Shown: positions 14,532-23,832, numbered from the stretch's first letter. The stretch: 42,289 nucleotides of DNA from an uncultured Ellagibacter sp. (GCF_934617235.1 NZ_CAKTTZ010000020.1:1-42289); one strand, 5' to 3'. Program-made: numbers and translations. Notes: generated by a model not told the origin, from the sequence alone.

Positions 14532-17249
14532 GTGACCGAACCAGTGAAGCGCGTCTATGCGTTTGGCAAAGACGCTCAGGGAAACAACGTAACCGAGGGC
14601 AACACCACCATGAAGGCAACGCTCGGCGGCAAGGGAGCGAACCTTGCCGAGATGGCCAACATCGGCCTTCCCGTTCCTCCGGGATTCACGATTTCCTGTC
14701 AGACGTGCATGGAGTACGCCAACGCCGGCAATGTGTGGCCGGAAGGCGTTCTCGATACGATTCACGAGTATCGTCTCGATCTTGAGAATCGCATCGGCAA
14801 GAAGATCGGCGACGCGGAAGATCCGCTGCTCGTCTCCGTTCGCTCCGGCGCTCCCATGTCGATGCCCGGCATGATGGACACGGTTTTGAACCTCGGCCTG
14901 AACGATGAGTCCATCAACGGCCTCATCAAGCAGACCGAGAACCCCCGTTTCGCATGGGACTCCTACCGTCGTTTCATCCAGATGTTCTCGAACGTTGTCA
15001 TGGGTCTCGACGGCGACCTGTTCGAAAACGCCATCAACGCCATGAAGGCGACGCGTGGCGTCAAGTCCGACACCGACCTCACCGCTGAAGATTTGCAAGA
15101 GCTCGTCGCGGAGTTCAAGGGCATCTTCACTGAGAACGTCTCGGGCGAGGAATACCCCGCGCTCGTCGTCGACGGTGCCGTGCAGTTCCCGCAGGACCCG
15201 ATGGTGCAGCTCAAGCTCGCCATCGAGGCTGTGTTCGGCAGCTGGAACAACCCCCGTGCGGTCCTCTACCGCAAGAAGAACAAGATCTCCGACGATTTGG
15301 GCACCGCCGTCAACGTGCAGTGCATGGTCTTCGGCAACAAGGGCAACACGTCGGCTACGGGCGTCGCGTTCACGCGCAACCCTGCCAACGGTGCGAAGGA
15401 ATTCTACGGTGACTACCTGGTGAACGCCCAGGGCGAAGACGTCGTCGCGGGCATCCGCAATACGAGCCCCATTGCCGAACTCAAGCATGTGGAAGGCCTC
15501 GAGGAAGCAGGTCGCGAGCTCGAGGAAATCTTCGTGCTCCTGGAGAACCACTTCCACGACATGATGGACATCGAGTTCACCATCGAGCAGGGCAAGCTCT
15601 TCATGCTGCAGACCCGCGTGGGCAAGCGCACTGCCGCCGCCGCGCTCCATATTGCCATCGACATGGAGAAGGAGGGCCTCATCGACAAGAAGGAGGCTGT
15701 CCGTCGTGTCGCCCCCGACCAGCTTGACCAGCTGCTTCACCCGCAGTTCGACAAGAACGCCGACTACGACGTGCTCGCTCGAGGCCTGAACGCGAGCCCC
15801 GGTGCTGCGGTGGGCGAAGCCGTGTTCTCCTCCGCCGACGCTGTGGCTGCCGCCGAAGCTGGCCGCAAGTGCGTGCTCGTCCGCTGGGAGACCAACCCCG
15901 ATGACCTCGCTGGCATGATCGCGGCAGAGGGCATCCTCACCTCCCATGGTGGAAAGACCTCGCATGCTGCCGTTATCGCTCGCGGCATGGGCGCCCCGTG
16001 CGTGTGCGGCGTGGAGGCCCTGAAGATCGATGCCGAAAAGAAGCAGGCAACGGTTGCCGGCACTGACGTCGTCATCAAAGAAGGCGACATGATCTCGCTC
16101 GACGGCACGTCCGGTATCGTCGTTTTGGGTGCGGTCGACCTGGTGATGCCCGAGCTCACCGGCGATCTTGACACCATTCTCGAGTGGGCCGACGAATTCC
16201 GCAAGCTCGGCGTCCGCGCGAATGCCGACAACCCCGAGGACGCGAAGCTCTCCCGCGACTTCGGTGCATCGGGCATCGGCTTGTGCCGCACCGAGCACAT
16301 GTTCTTGGGCGAGCGCAAGCAGATTATCCAGACGTTCATCTTGAACGACGACGACGCTGTTCGCGAGAAGGCGGTCGGCGAGCTCTTCGAGGCCCAGACC
16401 GGCGACTTCTACGGCATGTTCAAGGAAATGGACGGGCTGCCCGTCATCGTTCGTCTGCTCGATCCGCCGCTGCATGAGTTCCTCGAGAGCCCGCGTGCGC
16501 TCGACGTGGAAATCGCGCGTCTCGAGGCGACGGGCGGGGACAAGACCCTTATCGCCGAGAAGCGCATGCTCATGGAACGCATTGACGGCTTCGCCGAGCA
16601 GAACCCGATGCTGGGCCTGCGCGGCTGCCGCTTGGGCATCGTGTATCCCATCCTTCCCGAAATGCAGGTGCGTGCCATCGCAACCGCAACCGCAAAGCTC
16701 AAGAAGGAAGGCCTCGATCCGAAGCCCGAGATCATGATCCCGCTCGTGTCGACCGTTGCCGAGCTTGAGAAGCTGCGCGCCGTCGCGAAGAAGATCATCG
16801 CGGAAGTGGCCGCTGAAGAGGGCGTCGAACTCGACATCGAGGTCGGCACCATGATCGAGTTGCCGCGTGCCGCCGTCACCGCTGACGAGATTGCCACGCA
16901 GGCAGACTTCTTCTCCTTCGGCACCAACGACCTCACCCAGACGACGTTCGGCTTCAGCCGCGACGACGTCGAGGCCGAGTTCGTGCCGCAGTATCTGCAG
17001 GAGCACCTGCTTCCGTACAACCCGTTCGCCACGATCGATCCGGGTGTGGCCAAGCTCGTGGAAATGGGCGTGAAGCTCGGCCATGAGGGCAACCCCGACC
17101 TGGTTTGCGGCGTGTGCGGCGAGCACGGTGGCGACCCGGATTCCATCCACACGTTCAACAAGATTGGACTCGACTACGTCAGCTGCTCGCCTTACCGCGT
17201 GCCCGTCGCCCGTCTCGCGGCGGCTCAGGCTGCGCTCGAAGAAGAGTAG
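14532..17249 (+). CDS. ppdK: Pyruvate, phosphate dikinase
   Basis: PPDK interconverts pyruvate + ATP + Pi and PEP + AMP + PPi, central to anaerobic glycolysis or gluconeogenesis. The 905-residue protein has the N-terminal ATP-grasp domain (KATLGGKGANLAEM; SVRSGAPMSMPGMMDTVLNLGLN). The phosphohistidine domain has GGKTSHAAVIARGMG, with catalytic His478 and the regulatory Thr476 two residues before it. The PEP/pyruvate TIM barrel follows (GLCRTEHMF, LRGCRLGI, FFSFGTNDLTQTTFGFSRDD) and ends with the catalytic Cys in VCGVCGEHGGDP. I prefer the GTG at 14532 because TAAGGAG (14519-14525) is 6 nt upstream. An in-frame ATG at 14493 would add 13 residues but has no RBS. Confidence 0.97.
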   Translation: MTEPVKRVYAFGKDAQGNNVTEGNTTMKATLGGKGANLAEMANIGLPVPPGFTISCQTCMEYANAGNVWPEGVLDTIHEYRLDLENRIGKKIGDAEDPLLVSVRSGAPMSMPGMMDTVLNLGLNDESINGLIKQTENPRFAWDSYRRFIQMFSNVVMGLDGDLFENAINAMKATRGVKSDTDLTAEDLQELVAEFKGIFTENVSGEEYPALVVDGAVQFPQDPMVQLKLAIEAVFGSWNNPRAVLYRKKNKISDDLGTAVNVQCMVFGNKGNTSATGVAFTRNPANGAKEFYGDYLVNAQGEDVVAGIRNTSPIAELKHVEGLEEAGRELEEIFVLLENHFHDMMDIEFTIEQGKLFMLQTRVGKRTAAAALHIAIDMEKEGLIDKKEAVRRVAPDQLDQLLHPQFDKNADYDVLARGLNASPGAAVGEAVFSSADAVAAAEAGRKCVLVRWETNPDDLAGMIAAEGILTSHGGKTSHAAVIARGMGAPCVCGVEALKIDAEKKQATVAGTDVVIKEGDMISLDGTSGIVVLGAVDLVMPELTGDLDTILEWADEFRKLGVRANADNPEDAKLSRDFGASGIGLCRTEHMFLGERKQIIQTFILNDDDAVREKAVGELFEAQTGDFYGMFKEMDGLPVIVRLLDPPLHEFLESPRALDVEIARLEATGGDKTLIAEKRMLMERIDGFAEQNPMLGLRGCRLGIVYPILPEMQVRAIATATAKLKKEGLDPKPEIMIPLVSTVAELEKLRAVAKKIIAEVAAEEGVELDIEVGTMIELPRAAVTADEIATQADFFSFGTNDLTQTTFGFSRDDVEAEFVPQYLQEHLLPYNPFATIDPGVAKLVEMGVKLGHEGNPDLVCGVCGEHGGDPDSIHTFNKIGLDYVSCSPYRVPVARLAAAQAALEEE

Positions 17250-17273
17250 CGACACCTTAGGTTTACCATTGCA

Positions 17274-17304
17274 GGGGTCGGGCGTTCCGCGCTCGGCCCC
17301 TTTT
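17274..17304 (+). terminator. Rho-independent terminator after ppdK
   Basis: An 11-bp stem, GGGGTCGGGCG (17274-17284) with CGCTCGGCCCC (17290-17300), contains two G-U pairs, has a 5-nt loop TTCCG and is followed by TTTT. Confidence 0.75.
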
Positions 17305-17328
17305 GCGCATATCTTGGGAAGGGGAAAG

Positions 17329-18768
17329 ATGCAACGCACGAAAATCGCCCAGCTGTTCGCTGATGTCGACGCGTTCGGGGGCAAGGAAATCACCGTGGCG
17401 GGTTGGGTCCGCTCGGTGCGCGACATGAAGAACTTCGGCTTCGTCACCTTGAACGACGGAAGCTGCTTTCGCGACCTTCAGGTCGTGATGAGTCGCGAAA
17501 CGCTGGAGAACTACGATGAAATCGCAGCTCAGAATGTGAGCGCGGCGCTTATCTGCAAAGGCGTGCTTAAGCTCACCCCCGAGGCGCAGCAGCCCTTCGA
17601 GCTCACCGCCGAGAGCATCGTCGTCGAAGGCGTATCTGCGCCCGACTATCCCCTCCAGAAGAAGCGCGCCACGGTGGAATTTCTGCGCACCCAGCAGCAC
17701 CTGCGTCCGCGCACGAACCTTTTCCGCGCCGTCTTCCGCATCCGCAGCATCGCGGCTGCGTCCATCCACAGCTTCTTCCAGGATCGCGGCTTCCTCTACG
17801 TGAACACCCCGATCATCACGGCGTCCGACTGCGAAGGTGCGGGCGAGATGTTCCGCGTGACCGCGTTTGATATGGAGGATGTGCCGCGCGTGAGCGAGAA
17901 GGCTGCTGCCGAGTCGAAGGGCGAACTTCGCGCAGGCGAGGTTGACTGGAGCCGCGATTTCTTCGGCAAACCGGCAAGCCTCACCGTTTCAGGCCAGCTC
18001 AATGCCGAGAACTTCGCCATGGCCTTCGGCGATGTGTACACTTTCGGCCCGACCTTCCGTGCGGAGAACTCCAACACGAAGCGCCATGCGGCAGAATTCT
18101 GGATGGTCGAGCCCGAGATTGCGTTCGCCGACCTCGAAGACGACATGAACCTCGCGGAGGACATGCTGAAGCACGTCATCAACGAGGTGATGGATCGCTG
18201 CCCCGACGAGCTCGCCATGCTGAACAAGTTCGTCGACAAGGGGCTCATCGAGCGTCTGACGCACGTGGCGACAAGCGATTTCGCGCGGGTAACCTACACC
18301 GAGGCCGTTTCCATCTTGGAAGATGCGGTTGCAAAGGGTCATACGTTCGAATATCCCGTGAGCTGGGGAATCGATCTGCAAACCGAACATGAGCGCTTTC
18401 TCACTGAAGAGCATTTCAAGCGCCCGACCTTCGTGACTGATTACCCGGTCGAGATCAAGGCGTTCTATATGCGCCTGAACGACGACGGCAAGACCGTCGC
18501 TGCGGCTGACTGCCTTGTACCTGGCATCGGCGAGATTATCGGTGGCAGCCAGCGCGAGGAGCGCCTCGACGTGCTCGAGCGCCGCATCAGCGAGCTCGGC
18601 ATGGACCCGGCGCAGTACAAGTACTACTGCGACCTGCGCCGTTACGGTTCGTGTCGCCATGCGGGGTTCGGCCTGGGCTTCGAACGCCTCGTCATGTACC
18701 TCACCGGAGTTCAGAACATCCGCGACGTCATTCCCCATCCGCGCACTGTCGGTAACGCGGAATTCTAA
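17329..18768 (+). CDS. asnS: Asparaginyl-tRNA synthetase
   Basis: The 479-residue class IIb synthetase charges tRNA-Asn. The N-terminal OB fold is ITVAGWVRSVRDMKNFGFVTLNDGS. Motif 2 is TFGPTFRAENSNTKRHAAEFWMVEPE. The C-terminal motif 3 is GFGLGFERLVMYLTGVQNIRDVIPHPR; the AsnRS-type IRDVIP ending separates it from AspRS. Start ATG 17329 follows GGGAAGGGGAA (17316-17326). It lies after the ppdK terminator and 18 nt before mtnA. Confidence 0.96.
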   Translation: MQRTKIAQLFADVDAFGGKEITVAGWVRSVRDMKNFGFVTLNDGSCFRDLQVVMSRETLENYDEIAAQNVSAALICKGVLKLTPEAQQPFELTAESIVVEGVSAPDYPLQKKRATVEFLRTQQHLRPRTNLFRAVFRIRSIAAASIHSFFQDRGFLYVNTPIITASDCEGAGEMFRVTAFDMEDVPRVSEKAAAESKGELRAGEVDWSRDFFGKPASLTVSGQLNAENFAMAFGDVYTFGPTFRAENSNTKRHAAEFWMVEPEIAFADLEDDMNLAEDMLKHVINEVMDRCPDELAMLNKFVDKGLIERLTHVATSDFARVTYTEAVSILEDAVAKGHTFEYPVSWGIDLQTEHERFLTEEHFKRPTFVTDYPVEIKAFYMRLNDDGKTVAAADCLVPGIGEIIGGSQREERLDVLERRISELGMDPAQYKYYCDLRRYGSCRHAGFGLGFERLVMYLTGVQNIRDVIPHPRTVGNAEF

Positions 18769-18786
18769 CAAGACAGGGGTCTTTAC

Positions 18787-19884
18787 GTGCGTCATTCTAT
18801 CGACTTGTCCCAACTTCCGCGCAGCGTGAGCTTTCGGCGCGCTGCGGACGGGGGAGCGGAGCTAATCTATCTCGACGAGCGCTTCTTGCCTGGCGAAGAG
18901 CGCTTTTGCACAACGCGCGAGTGGCGGCGTGTCGTGGATGCCGTGAAGACCCTTGCCGTGCGCGGCGCTCCTGCCATCGGTGCTGCGGGAGCTGCCGCTG
19001 TGGCGCTTTGGGCGGTGAACGAGGGTGCGGCGGGCGCCGTGTCGCACGGATGCGCCGAGTCGTCCGAGCGCTTTCTTGAAGCACTTGGGCCCGTTGCGGC
19101 GGAAATCGCGGCTGCGCGTCCGACGGCGGTGAACCTCATGTGGGCCACCGCGCGCATGGAATCCCTCGCGAAGCGCCTCGTCGCGGAGGGGGCAGCGCCT
19201 GGCGAGGTGGCCGATGCCCTCTTCGACGAAGTGCTTCGCATCGAACGCGAGGACGAGGCGGTGAACCGCGCGATCGGCGCTGCGGGGGCTTCGCTTGTCC
19301 CCGAGCGCGCTCGCATTCTCACGCACTGCAACGCGGGAAGCCTCGCCACTGTGTTCTACGGGACGGCGCTTGGCGTGGTCTATTCTGCCGCTGAGCAGGG
19401 GAAAGTCGAGCGTGTGTTCGCCGACGAGACGCGTCCTGTGGGCCAGGGCGCGCGCCTCACGAGCTGGGAGCTTTCCCGCGCTGGGGTGCCCGTGACGGTG
19501 ATATGCGACAACATGGCGGCAAGCCTCATGCGGAAGGGCGAGATTGACTTCGTCGTCGTTGGAGCCGATCGTATTGCCGCAAATGGCGATGTCGCCAACA
19601 AGATCGGAACGTACGGGGTTGCCGTTCTCGCGCACCACCACGGCATTCCCTTCTACGTCGCGGCTCCCGCAAGCACTTTCGACGCCTCGCTGCCCGACGG
19701 GTCGGCCATTCCCATCGAAGAGCGCGACCCAAGTGAGGTCCTGCCGCAGCCGATCGATGGAGTCGATGTGTACAACCCCGCCTTCGACGTGACGCCCGCC
19801 GAGCTCATCTCGGGAATCATCACCGAGTTCGGCGTGTTCTCGCCCCAGGATGCCGCACGCGAAATTGCGGCACGCTCGCTCTAG
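18787..19884 (+). CDS. mtnA: S-methyl-5-thioribose-1-phosphate isomerase
   Basis: The 365-residue enzyme converts methylthioribose-1-phosphate to methylthioribulose-1-phosphate in the methionine salvage pathway. Motifs: LAVRGAPAIGAAGAAAVAL near residue 60, the catalytic Cys in RILTHCNAGSLAT, the TRPVGQGARLTSWEL loop, and GADRIAANGDVANKIGTYGVA with the catalytic Asp. It is homologous to eIF2B-type subunits, but the MtnA motifs are clear. The start is GTG 18787 after ACAGGGG. The other salvage genes are not in the window, so it may instead serve a partial or dedicated salvage route. Confidence 0.93.
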   Translation: MRHSIDLSQLPRSVSFRRAADGGAELIYLDERFLPGEERFCTTREWRRVVDAVKTLAVRGAPAIGAAGAAAVALWAVNEGAAGAVSHGCAESSERFLEALGPVAAEIAAARPTAVNLMWATARMESLAKRLVAEGAAPGEVADALFDEVLRIEREDEAVNRAIGAAGASLVPERARILTHCNAGSLATVFYGTALGVVYSAAEQGKVERVFADETRPVGQGARLTSWELSRAGVPVTVICDNMAASLMRKGEIDFVVVGADRIAANGDVANKIGTYGVAVLAHHHGIPFYVAAPASTFDASLPDGSAIPIEERDPSEVLPQPIDGVDVYNPAFDVTPAELISGIITEFGVFSPQDAAREIAARSL

Positions 19885-19936
19885 CCGCGACATCTGCTAC
19901 ACTTCGGGTAGTTGGAAATCGAGGGCAGGAGATACG

Positions 19937-20980
19937 ATGCGCATCGTCACCAGGGGGGATCAGCAGTTTCGCGAGCATGAGCTTCTCTCGTCGGATGCGG
20001 CTTTCTCCGACGAATCCGAGGGGCGCGACCGTTCGAGCGAGCCCGATTTCCTGCGCAATGATTTCCAGCGCGATCGCGACAAGATCCTCCATACGAAATC
20101 GTTTCGGAGGCTTTCGCACAAAACGCAGGTATTCCTTGCGGCGGAGGGCGACCATTTCCGTACGCGTCTCACGCATACCCTGGAGGTTGCCCAGATCGCG
20201 CGGACTATCGCCCGGGCGCTCGGTCTCAATGAGGACCTCGCCGAGGCTATCTCGCTTGGCCATGATTTGGGACACACGCCGTTCGGCCACACGGGTGAGG
20301 ATGCGCTGTGCCGCGTTATTGCGCGCGTGCGCGGCGTCGACCCCGACAGTCCCGAGGCGGCGGCGCTCTATCGTCACAACGAGCAGAGCCTTCGCGTGGT
20401 CGAGGTGATCGAGAACGGCGGGCAGGGCTTGAACCTCATGCCCGAGGTTCGCGACGGCATCCTCTGCCACACGGGGCCTGTGCGCGCCGAGACCTTCGAG
20501 GGCCGCATCGTCGCTGTGGCCGACCGCATCGCGTACGTGAACCACGACATCGACGACGCCATCCGCGCGGGAGTCCTGCGTGAGGGTGATCTTCCCTCGT
20601 CGACGCACGAAGTGCTCGGTTCCGACCACTCTTCGCGCATCGAGACGCTCGTGGTCGATACGGTGCGCACATCGGCGGCAGAGGGTGACATCCGCTTGTC
20701 GCCGCGCGTTTGGGACGCCATGGCCGAATTGCGTTCGTTCCTCTTCGAGAACGTCTATACGTGCGATGCGGTGATGGAGGAAGTGGCGAAGGCGATGCGC
20801 CTCATCGAGGTGCTTTTCTCGTACTACATCGACAACCCAGGTGAGATTCCCATCGAATATCGCGCCATCTCGGAAGGCGACGATGTCCGCGCTGCGACCG
20901 ACTATATCGCAGGCATGACCGACCGCTATGCGAAGTCGCGCTTTCAGAACCTATTCGAACCCCATTCCCTTCACGTGTAA
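19937..20980 (+). CDS. dgt: Deoxyguanosinetriphosphate triphosphohydrolase-like protein (HD domain)
   Basis: The 347-residue HD-superfamily protein hydrolyses dNTPs to nucleoside and triphosphate. The N-terminal RDRDKILHTKSFRRLSHKTQVFL is the dGTPase signature. Metal ligands are in FRTRLTHTLEVAQIARTIAR (H of RLTHT), SLGHDLGHTPFGHTGED (the HD pair) and RIAYVNHDIDDAIRAG (final Asp). The family includes broad-specificity dNTPases; the substrate is not deducible. A possible extended -10 (TGCTACACT, 19895-19903) precedes it. The start ATG 19937 follows GGCAGGAGA. Confidence 0.92.
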   Translation: MRIVTRGDQQFREHELLSSDAAFSDESEGRDRSSEPDFLRNDFQRDRDKILHTKSFRRLSHKTQVFLAAEGDHFRTRLTHTLEVAQIARTIARALGLNEDLAEAISLGHDLGHTPFGHTGEDALCRVIARVRGVDPDSPEAAALYRHNEQSLRVVEVIENGGQGLNLMPEVRDGILCHTGPVRAETFEGRIVAVADRIAYVNHDIDDAIRAGVLREGDLPSSTHEVLGSDHSSRIETLVVDTVRTSAAEGDIRLSPRVWDAMAELRSFLFENVYTCDAVMEEVAKAMRLIEVLFSYYIDNPGEIPIEYRAISEGDDVRAATDYIAGMTDRYAKSRFQNLFEPHSLHV

Positions 20981-20986
20981 AGAACT

Positions 20987-21763
20987 ATGACTGATCTAAA
21001 AATCGATTTGCAAGCCAGCTTCAAGGCGGCGCTTCCCATCGTGCTCGGCTATGTTGCCATCGGCCTGCCGTGCGGCATCCTGTGCGATTCCATCGGCCTT
21101 AACGCGCTGCAGGTGTTCGCCATGTCCGTGCTCTTCTATTCAGGCGCGGGCCAGTTCATGATTCCCAATATGTGGCTTGCCGGCGCGCCGATCGCTTCCA
21201 TCATCGCGAGTGTTTCGTTCGTGAACACGCGCCAGATGCTCTACTCGGCGGCCTTCGCTCCCCATTGCATCGGCGTGCGCAAGCGCCTCGCGTTTCTGTT
21301 CGCCGCCACGGTGACCGACGAGAGCTACGGCGTGAACACCCTCAAGTTCGAGGAGGGGGGCTGGTCGGTGCGCCGGGCCCTGTTCGTGAACCTGTTCTCG
21401 TGCACCTCGTGGACGCTCTCGTGCACGGTCGGCGTGCTGGTGGGCAACGCCATCGGCATCCCGCTCGCGATCGCTTCTTTCGCCATGACCTCGATTTTCA
21501 TTTGCCTTCTGTGCACGCAGAAGGCGACGGTTGAAAACGTCGTCGCCGCTGCGGTCGCGATGCTTGGCGTCTACGTGTTCAAGCTGGTCGGGCTCACCGG
21601 CCCAGCGATTCTCCTTGGTGCAGTGCTGGGTGTCGCCGCCGCGCTGTGCGTCTCTCAGGTGCGCCTTGCACGCACGCGCGAGAATGCGGCGATTGAGGCG
21701 CGGATCGGGGCCGCTTCTGTCGGTGGGGAAGGCGTGCGCGAGAAGGGAGGTGAGCGCGAATGA
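20987..21763 (+). CDS. azlC: AzlC-family branched-chain amino acid exporter, large subunit
   Basis: The 258-residue inner-membrane protein has about 7-8 hydrophobic segments. The family core is LGYVAIGLPCGILCDSIGL at residues 17-35, then SGAGQFMIPNMWLAG and SFVNTRQMLYSAAFAPH. AzlC acts with the small AzlD subunit as an exporter of branched-chain amino acids or their analogues. Its stop overlaps the azlD start (ATGA 21760-21763). The C-terminal 35 residues are hydrophilic and probably cytoplasmic. It starts 6 nt after dgt, so the two may share a transcript. Confidence 0.92.
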   Translation: MTDLKIDLQASFKAALPIVLGYVAIGLPCGILCDSIGLNALQVFAMSVLFYSGAGQFMIPNMWLAGAPIASIIASVSFVNTRQMLYSAAFAPHCIGVRKRLAFLFAATVTDESYGVNTLKFEEGGWSVRRALFVNLFSCTSWTLSCTVGVLVGNAIGIPLAIASFAMTSIFICLLCTQKATVENVVAAAVAMLGVYVFKLVGLTGPAILLGAVLGVAAALCVSQVRLARTRENAAIEARIGAASVGGEGVREKGGERE

Positions 21764-22083
21764 CGTGGGAAGAATACTTCATTGTCTTGGGGTCGTGCAT
21801 CGTGACGATGCTCGCATGTCGTGTGCTGCCGCTCTTCCTTTTGAAGGGACGCGCTCTACCCGATGTCGTCGAGCGCGCGCTTGGCTTTATCCCTTCTGCC
21901 GCATTTGCCGCGCTTGTCGCAAACGACCTGCTCTCGCCGGGGATGTTTGCTGCTGGCATATGGCCCGCCGCGGCTCCTTTGGTGGCGAGCGCTGTAGTCG
22001 TGGTGGTGGCGTGGAGGACGAAATCGCTTCTTGGCTGTGCGGTGGCAGGTGTGGTATCCTACGCCTTGCTCACGCTCATTTAG
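21760..22083 (+). CDS. azlD: AzlD-family small subunit
   Basis: The 107-residue protein has four predicted hydrophobic segments. The AzlD signature is VTMLACRVLPLFLLKGRALPDVVERALGFIPSAAFAALVANDLL. It is translationally coupled to azlC by a 4-bp overlap, and AGGGAGGTGAG upstream gives a strong RBS. It is the partner subunit of the AzlCD exporter. Confidence 0.92.
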   Translation: MTWEEYFIVLGSCIVTMLACRVLPLFLLKGRALPDVVERALGFIPSAAFAALVANDLLSPGMFAAGIWPAAAPLVASAVVVVVAWRTKSLLGCAVAGVVSYALLTLI

Positions 22084-22191
22084 CGAGAGTGAAAAGTATC
22101 AACGTAAAGACCGGGATGTATACGACGCCTCGTCACAGCGAGCGGTCCAGGACCTCTCTCGGAAACTCGTCGAATTTCAAGTGCAATGCTA

Positions 22192-22220
22192 TTGCGCTTG
22201 GTTAACGTGCGCAGTATAAT
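22192..22220 (+). promoter_or_regulatory. Promoter of rplS
   Basis: TTGCGC (22192-22197) and a perfect TATAAT (22215-22220) are 17 bp apart, giving a leader of about 60 nt to the rplS ATG. The preceding 22084-22190 shows no gene. Confidence 0.65.
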
Positions 22221-22287
22221 GTCCAACTGTGTCTTTACACCGATATGTACAAAACGGTTTCAAAAGAGAGCATAGAAGGAAACGAAG

Positions 22288-22635
22288 ATGGACATCATCC
22301 GCGCTATTGAGCAGCAGCAAATCAAGCAGGACCTTCCTGATTTCAAAGTGGGCGACAACGTGAAGGTCCACTATCGTATCGTCGAAGGCAACCGCGAGCG
22401 TATCCAGGTGTTCCAGGGCGACGTCATCCGCCGTCATGGTGCTTCCTGCCGCGAGACCTTCACCGTTCGCAAGATCAGCTTCTCCGTGGGCGTCGAGCGT
22501 ACATTCCCGGTGCATTCCCCCAAGATCGACAAGATTGAGATCACCCGTCGTGGCGATGTTCGTCGCGCCAAGCTGTACTACCTCCGCAAGAAGGTTGGCA
22601 AGGCTGCGAAAATCAAGGAGAAGTCGTTCCGCTAA
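22288..22635 (+). CDS. rplS: 50S ribosomal protein L19
   Basis: The 115-residue L19 lies at the 30S-50S interface. The motifs FKVGDNVKVHYRIVEGNRERIQVFQGDVI and TFTVRKISFSVGVERTFPVHSPKIDKIEI, with the C-terminal RAKLYYLRKKVGKAAKIKEK, are textbook L19. In many bacteria rplS ends the rpsP-rimM-trmD operon; here it is separated by about 12 kb and has its own promoter and terminator. Confidence 0.98.
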   Translation: MDIIRAIEQQQIKQDLPDFKVGDNVKVHYRIVEGNRERIQVFQGDVIRRHGASCRETFTVRKISFSVGVERTFPVHSPKIDKIEITRRGDVRRAKLYYLRKKVGKAAKIKEKSFR

Positions 22636-22660
22636 GGCGAACGCTTCGTTTATATCCATC

Positions 22661-22690
22661 GAAAAGGCCCCTCGTGGGCCTTTTCGTTTA
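22661..22690 (+). terminator. Rho-independent terminator after rplS
   Basis: A perfect 10-bp stem, GAAAAGGCCC (22661-22670) and GGGCCTTTTC (22676-22685), has a 5-nt loop and the T-rich tail TTTTCGTTT. Confidence 0.8.
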
Positions 22691-22746
22691 TCGGGACACG
22701 CTGCGGGGTTTGCGCGAACAGGCGCGAGGTTGCGAAGGAGACGCTC

Positions 22747-23535
22747 ATGGGCGTAACGGTTGCCGAAATAAAGAAGAGGCTTGCCGAAGCGAATGCGGAG
22801 GAATTTGCCGTGCTCGAGCGCGCGCTTGTCGCCGATGAGCGCAAAGGCGTCAGAAGTGCTCTTGCCGTTGCGAAAAGGCGCCTTAAGGCCGAAGCCGACG
22901 AAGAAGCTCGCCTGGTGTCGATGTACTCTTTCGAGCGCTCCTTGTGCGGAGAGAACCCTCATGCCGTTGTGGTCGGTCTCGACGAGGTGGGGCGCGGCCC
23001 GCTTGCGGGACCTTTGGCGGTCGGGGCCGTCGTCTTGCCAGCGAACCCCAGGATTGCAGGCTTAAACGATTCCAAGCAGGTGAAACCCGCTGATCGCGAG
23101 CGCATCGCCGAGGAAGTGAAGCGCGTCGCGCTCGCCTGGGACGTGCACTATGTGGAGCCTTCCTTCATCGATGACCATGGCATGACGGCGTCGCTCAGGC
23201 TTGCGTTTTCAAGTGCTGTTAAGGCTATCGAGCAAGCGGGGGTGCATCCCGATGTCGTCCTTCTTGATGGGAATCCGATGCATCTCGATCCGCGTGAGGT
23301 CAATGTGATCAAGGGTGATGGCAAATGCGCGTCGATTGCGGCGGCATCCATCGTGGCGAAGGTTGAGAGGGATGCGCTCATGTGCACATACGCAGAGCAA
23401 TTCCCCGATTACCACTTTGCCGAGAACAAGGGCTATGCAAGCCAAGCGCACATCGATGCGATCGAGCGCGTAGGTTTAAGCCCCATTCATCGCAAGAGTT
23501 TCTGCACGGCGTTTACCCAACAGTCGTTATTCTAG
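22747..23535 (+). CDS. rnhB: Ribonuclease HII
   Basis: The 262-residue enzyme removes ribonucleotides from DNA and RNA-DNA hybrids. The catalytic core starts at about residue 74 with VVVGLDEVGRGPLAGPLAVGAVVL (D79, E80), followed by LNDSKQVKPADRERI, the catalytic Asp in VVLLDGNPMH, and VIKGDGKCASIAAASIVAKVERD. An N-terminal helical extension of about 70 residues (EIKKRLAEANAEEFAVLERALVAD) resembles that of the longer Gram-positive RNase HII enzymes. The ATG follows GAAGGAG (22734-22740). It is first in the rnhB-yraN-comM-dprA block. Confidence 0.96.
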   Translation: MGVTVAEIKKRLAEANAEEFAVLERALVADERKGVRSALAVAKRRLKAEADEEARLVSMYSFERSLCGENPHAVVVGLDEVGRGPLAGPLAVGAVVLPANPRIAGLNDSKQVKPADRERIAEEVKRVALAWDVHYVEPSFIDDHGMTASLRLAFSSAVKAIEQAGVHPDVVLLDGNPMHLDPREVNVIKGDGKCASIAAASIVAKVERDALMCTYAEQFPDYHFAENKGYASQAHIDAIERVGLSPIHRKSFCTAFTQQSLF

Positions 23536-23832
23536 CGAGTTACCTATCTATTAATTGCACTGCGATTTGCTCGTGCCGCATTTCTGTCGAATTGCTGCCA
23601 GGTTTTTGCGATTCGCGGGGGAATTTGCATCGTTTCTTTTTCGCTTCGAGGGCGAAAGCGTAGCGTTTGTATTTCGCTTTGTGGGGGAATTGGCGTGCGA
23701 TTTCCATTCCCTTTCACGGTATTTGCCGACGCGAATTTGCGCCTGACGCACATGAATTTGGCGGGGAATCTGCGTCTGTTTCGACAGAATCCGTTTCTAT
23801 GATGGCTCCATTCCCGAGAAAGGAGCACCATC
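23536..23832. other. Intergenic stretch with degenerate GGGGAATTTGC repeats
   Basis: About 300 bp between rnhB and yraN have no credible gene and lower GC than the flanks. Related motifs recur: GCGGGGGAATTTGC (23615-23628), GTGGGGGAATTGGC (23681-23694), GGCGGGGAATCTGCG (23760-23774), with similar TTCGC-type flanks. A small hairpin (TTTCGC/GCGAAA) lies near 23638-23657. No good promoter was found. Confidence 0.45.

Noticed and set aside
14388..17447. A 1019-codon - strand open frame opposite ppdK
   Set aside because: Low-complexity antisense of PPDK, with no recognisable domain or start signal.
18787..19884. Translation initiation factor eIF2B-like subunit
   Set aside because: The motifs AVRGAPAIGAAG, THCNAGSLAT and GADRIAANGDVANKIGT are those of MtnA, the bacterial isomerase of the same superfamily.
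22084..22287. Ribosomal-protein leader or riboswitch before rplS
   Set aside because: A promoter explains the region, and I found no conserved leader structure in the roughly 60-nt transcript leader.
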